Both the position numbers and the translations under genes were made by a program. Under the pieces are notes generated by a model. It had not been told where the DNA came from. It was given only the letters and a program-made list of their open reading frames with translations, and ran no database searches. Positions 31,503 through 31,892 of a stretch of 31,892 nt of DNA are shown here, in pieces (within the stretch, counting starts at the first letter, position 1; the number at the start of each line of letters is the position of its first letter). The DNA comes from a virus: positions 1 to 31,892 of the IMG/VR virus record IMGVR_UViG_3300042691_014858; one strand, 5' to 3'.

Positions 31503-31784
31503 TTTAAATTAAATACGTTGTTTAGATTTATTTGATCGTACCATTGCAAACAACTTACGTCTATTTTTACGGGTTCGTTAATTAATAGTTCCTTTGCTTT
31601 TTTTACTGTTAATTGTTTTCTGTTAATTATCCAACAATTAGCGTTATTGTTAAACTCAACCAATTTAGGAACGTTTGTTATATTAAATAATTCCTTTTTT
31701 TCTAAAAGCTAACGTTTGATTTTCAAATATTAGATAATTAGAATAAGTTATAAAATACTCGTTGTTTGGTTTTTCCATATTCAT
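31499..31784 (-). pseudogene. Small gene broken by one base in an A7 run (about 94 aa if repaired)
   Basis: Frame 1 starts at ATG 31784 (or 31778) and reads MNMEKPNNEYFITYSNYLIF, continuing to AFRKKGII and a stop. The next frame, entered at the seven-A run (31695-31701), continues KKELFNITNVPKLVEFNNNA, then CWIINRKQLTVKKAKEL, to TGA at 31501-31499. That TGA overlaps the next ATG (ATGA), as do many gene pairs here. Removing one A joins the frames. It may be a sequencing error, a true frameshift, or programmed slippage; the second frame has no good start of its own. Family unknown. Confidence 0.55.
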
Positions 31785-31853
31785 AATCAATAAGTTAAGT
31801 TAATTGTAATACTTAGCGAGTAGTTACCAGTAATAGTTTGCCTACGCACGGTT

Positions 31854-31892
31854 TAACTCAATAAATTCATAATCGGTCAAATCAGCATCTGC
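31854..31892 (-). CDS. Possible C-terminal end of an upstream gene
   Basis: The minus strand is open from the window edge for 12 codons (ADADLTDYEFMS) to TAA at 31856-31854. It could be the tail of a gene lying beyond the window. The piece is too short to identify, and an open stretch of this size can occur by chance. The bases 31785-31853 hold no clear gene or promoter. Confidence 0.25.

Noticed and set aside
8940-31784. Diversity-generating retroelement acting on the fibre
   Set aside because: No reverse transcriptase gene and no template/variable repeat pair were found near the fibre gene.
1-31892. Genome closure by joining the two window ends
   Set aside because: Joining base 1 to base 31892 would end the methyltransferase after three more codons, whereas related enzymes continue well past this point. 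No terminal repeat was seen. The window is treated as a cut-out.

Overview
The window is most of a tailed-phage or prophage genome from a Bacteroidota (probably flavobacterial) host. The DNA is AT-rich. Shine-Dalgarno sequences are not conspicuous, and several promoters fit the Bacteroidota consensus TTTG-N18-20-TAnnTTTG. The head genes are of HK97 type. A long tape-measure protein with no sheath gene points to a siphovirus with a long non-contractile tail. No integrase, excisionase, capsule or toxin locus was recognised, so lytic versus temperate life style cannot be decided. Both ends are cut inside coding sequence.

Almost everything is read leftward (minus strand). Region 1 (1-1185) holds a truncated DNA cytosine methyltransferase and an ASCH-domain gene. 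The ASCH gene lies between a folded attC-like element (1061-1149) and a related half-site (671-701), like a gene cassette. Region 2 (1186-8114) is the replication/recombination operon. It runs from a promoter at 8138-8167 through small genes, including a DnaJ-type zinc-knuckle protein, to a Rad52/ERF-like annealing protein with its own consensus promoter. Next come a YqaJ-type exonuclease, a DnaQ-like exonuclease, a replication initiator with a probable iteron origin inside its coding sequence, a DnaB helicase, a small XRE regulator and NinG. A rightward membrane/coiled-coil gene (8231-8845) stands alone and converges on the late genes at a bidirectional terminator.

Region 3 (8940-10638) is lysis: holin-like protein, HNH homing endonuclease with its own promoter, M15 peptidase endolysin and a membrane-anchored coiled-coil protein. 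Region 4 (10717-24302) holds the fibre, tail-tip, tape-measure, tail-assembly, tail-tube and neck genes. Region 5 (24317-27663) holds a tRNA with a CAU anticodon, a secreted two-domain protein, the major capsid protein and the prohead protease. Region 6 is the portal gene, which is inverted onto the plus strand and has its own promoter and terminator. Region 7 (29073-31892) holds the large and small terminase subunits, a lipoprotein, a DUF4406 protein, a small basic protein, and a gene broken by one base in an A7 run.

The most notable points are the in-gene iteron array (six copies of one motif at 11-12 bp spacing, one out of codon frame), the cassette-like ASCH unit, the inverted portal, the tRNA inside the head-neck operon, a tail-hub protein with two long membrane-like segments, and compositional islands that suggest recent module exchange.
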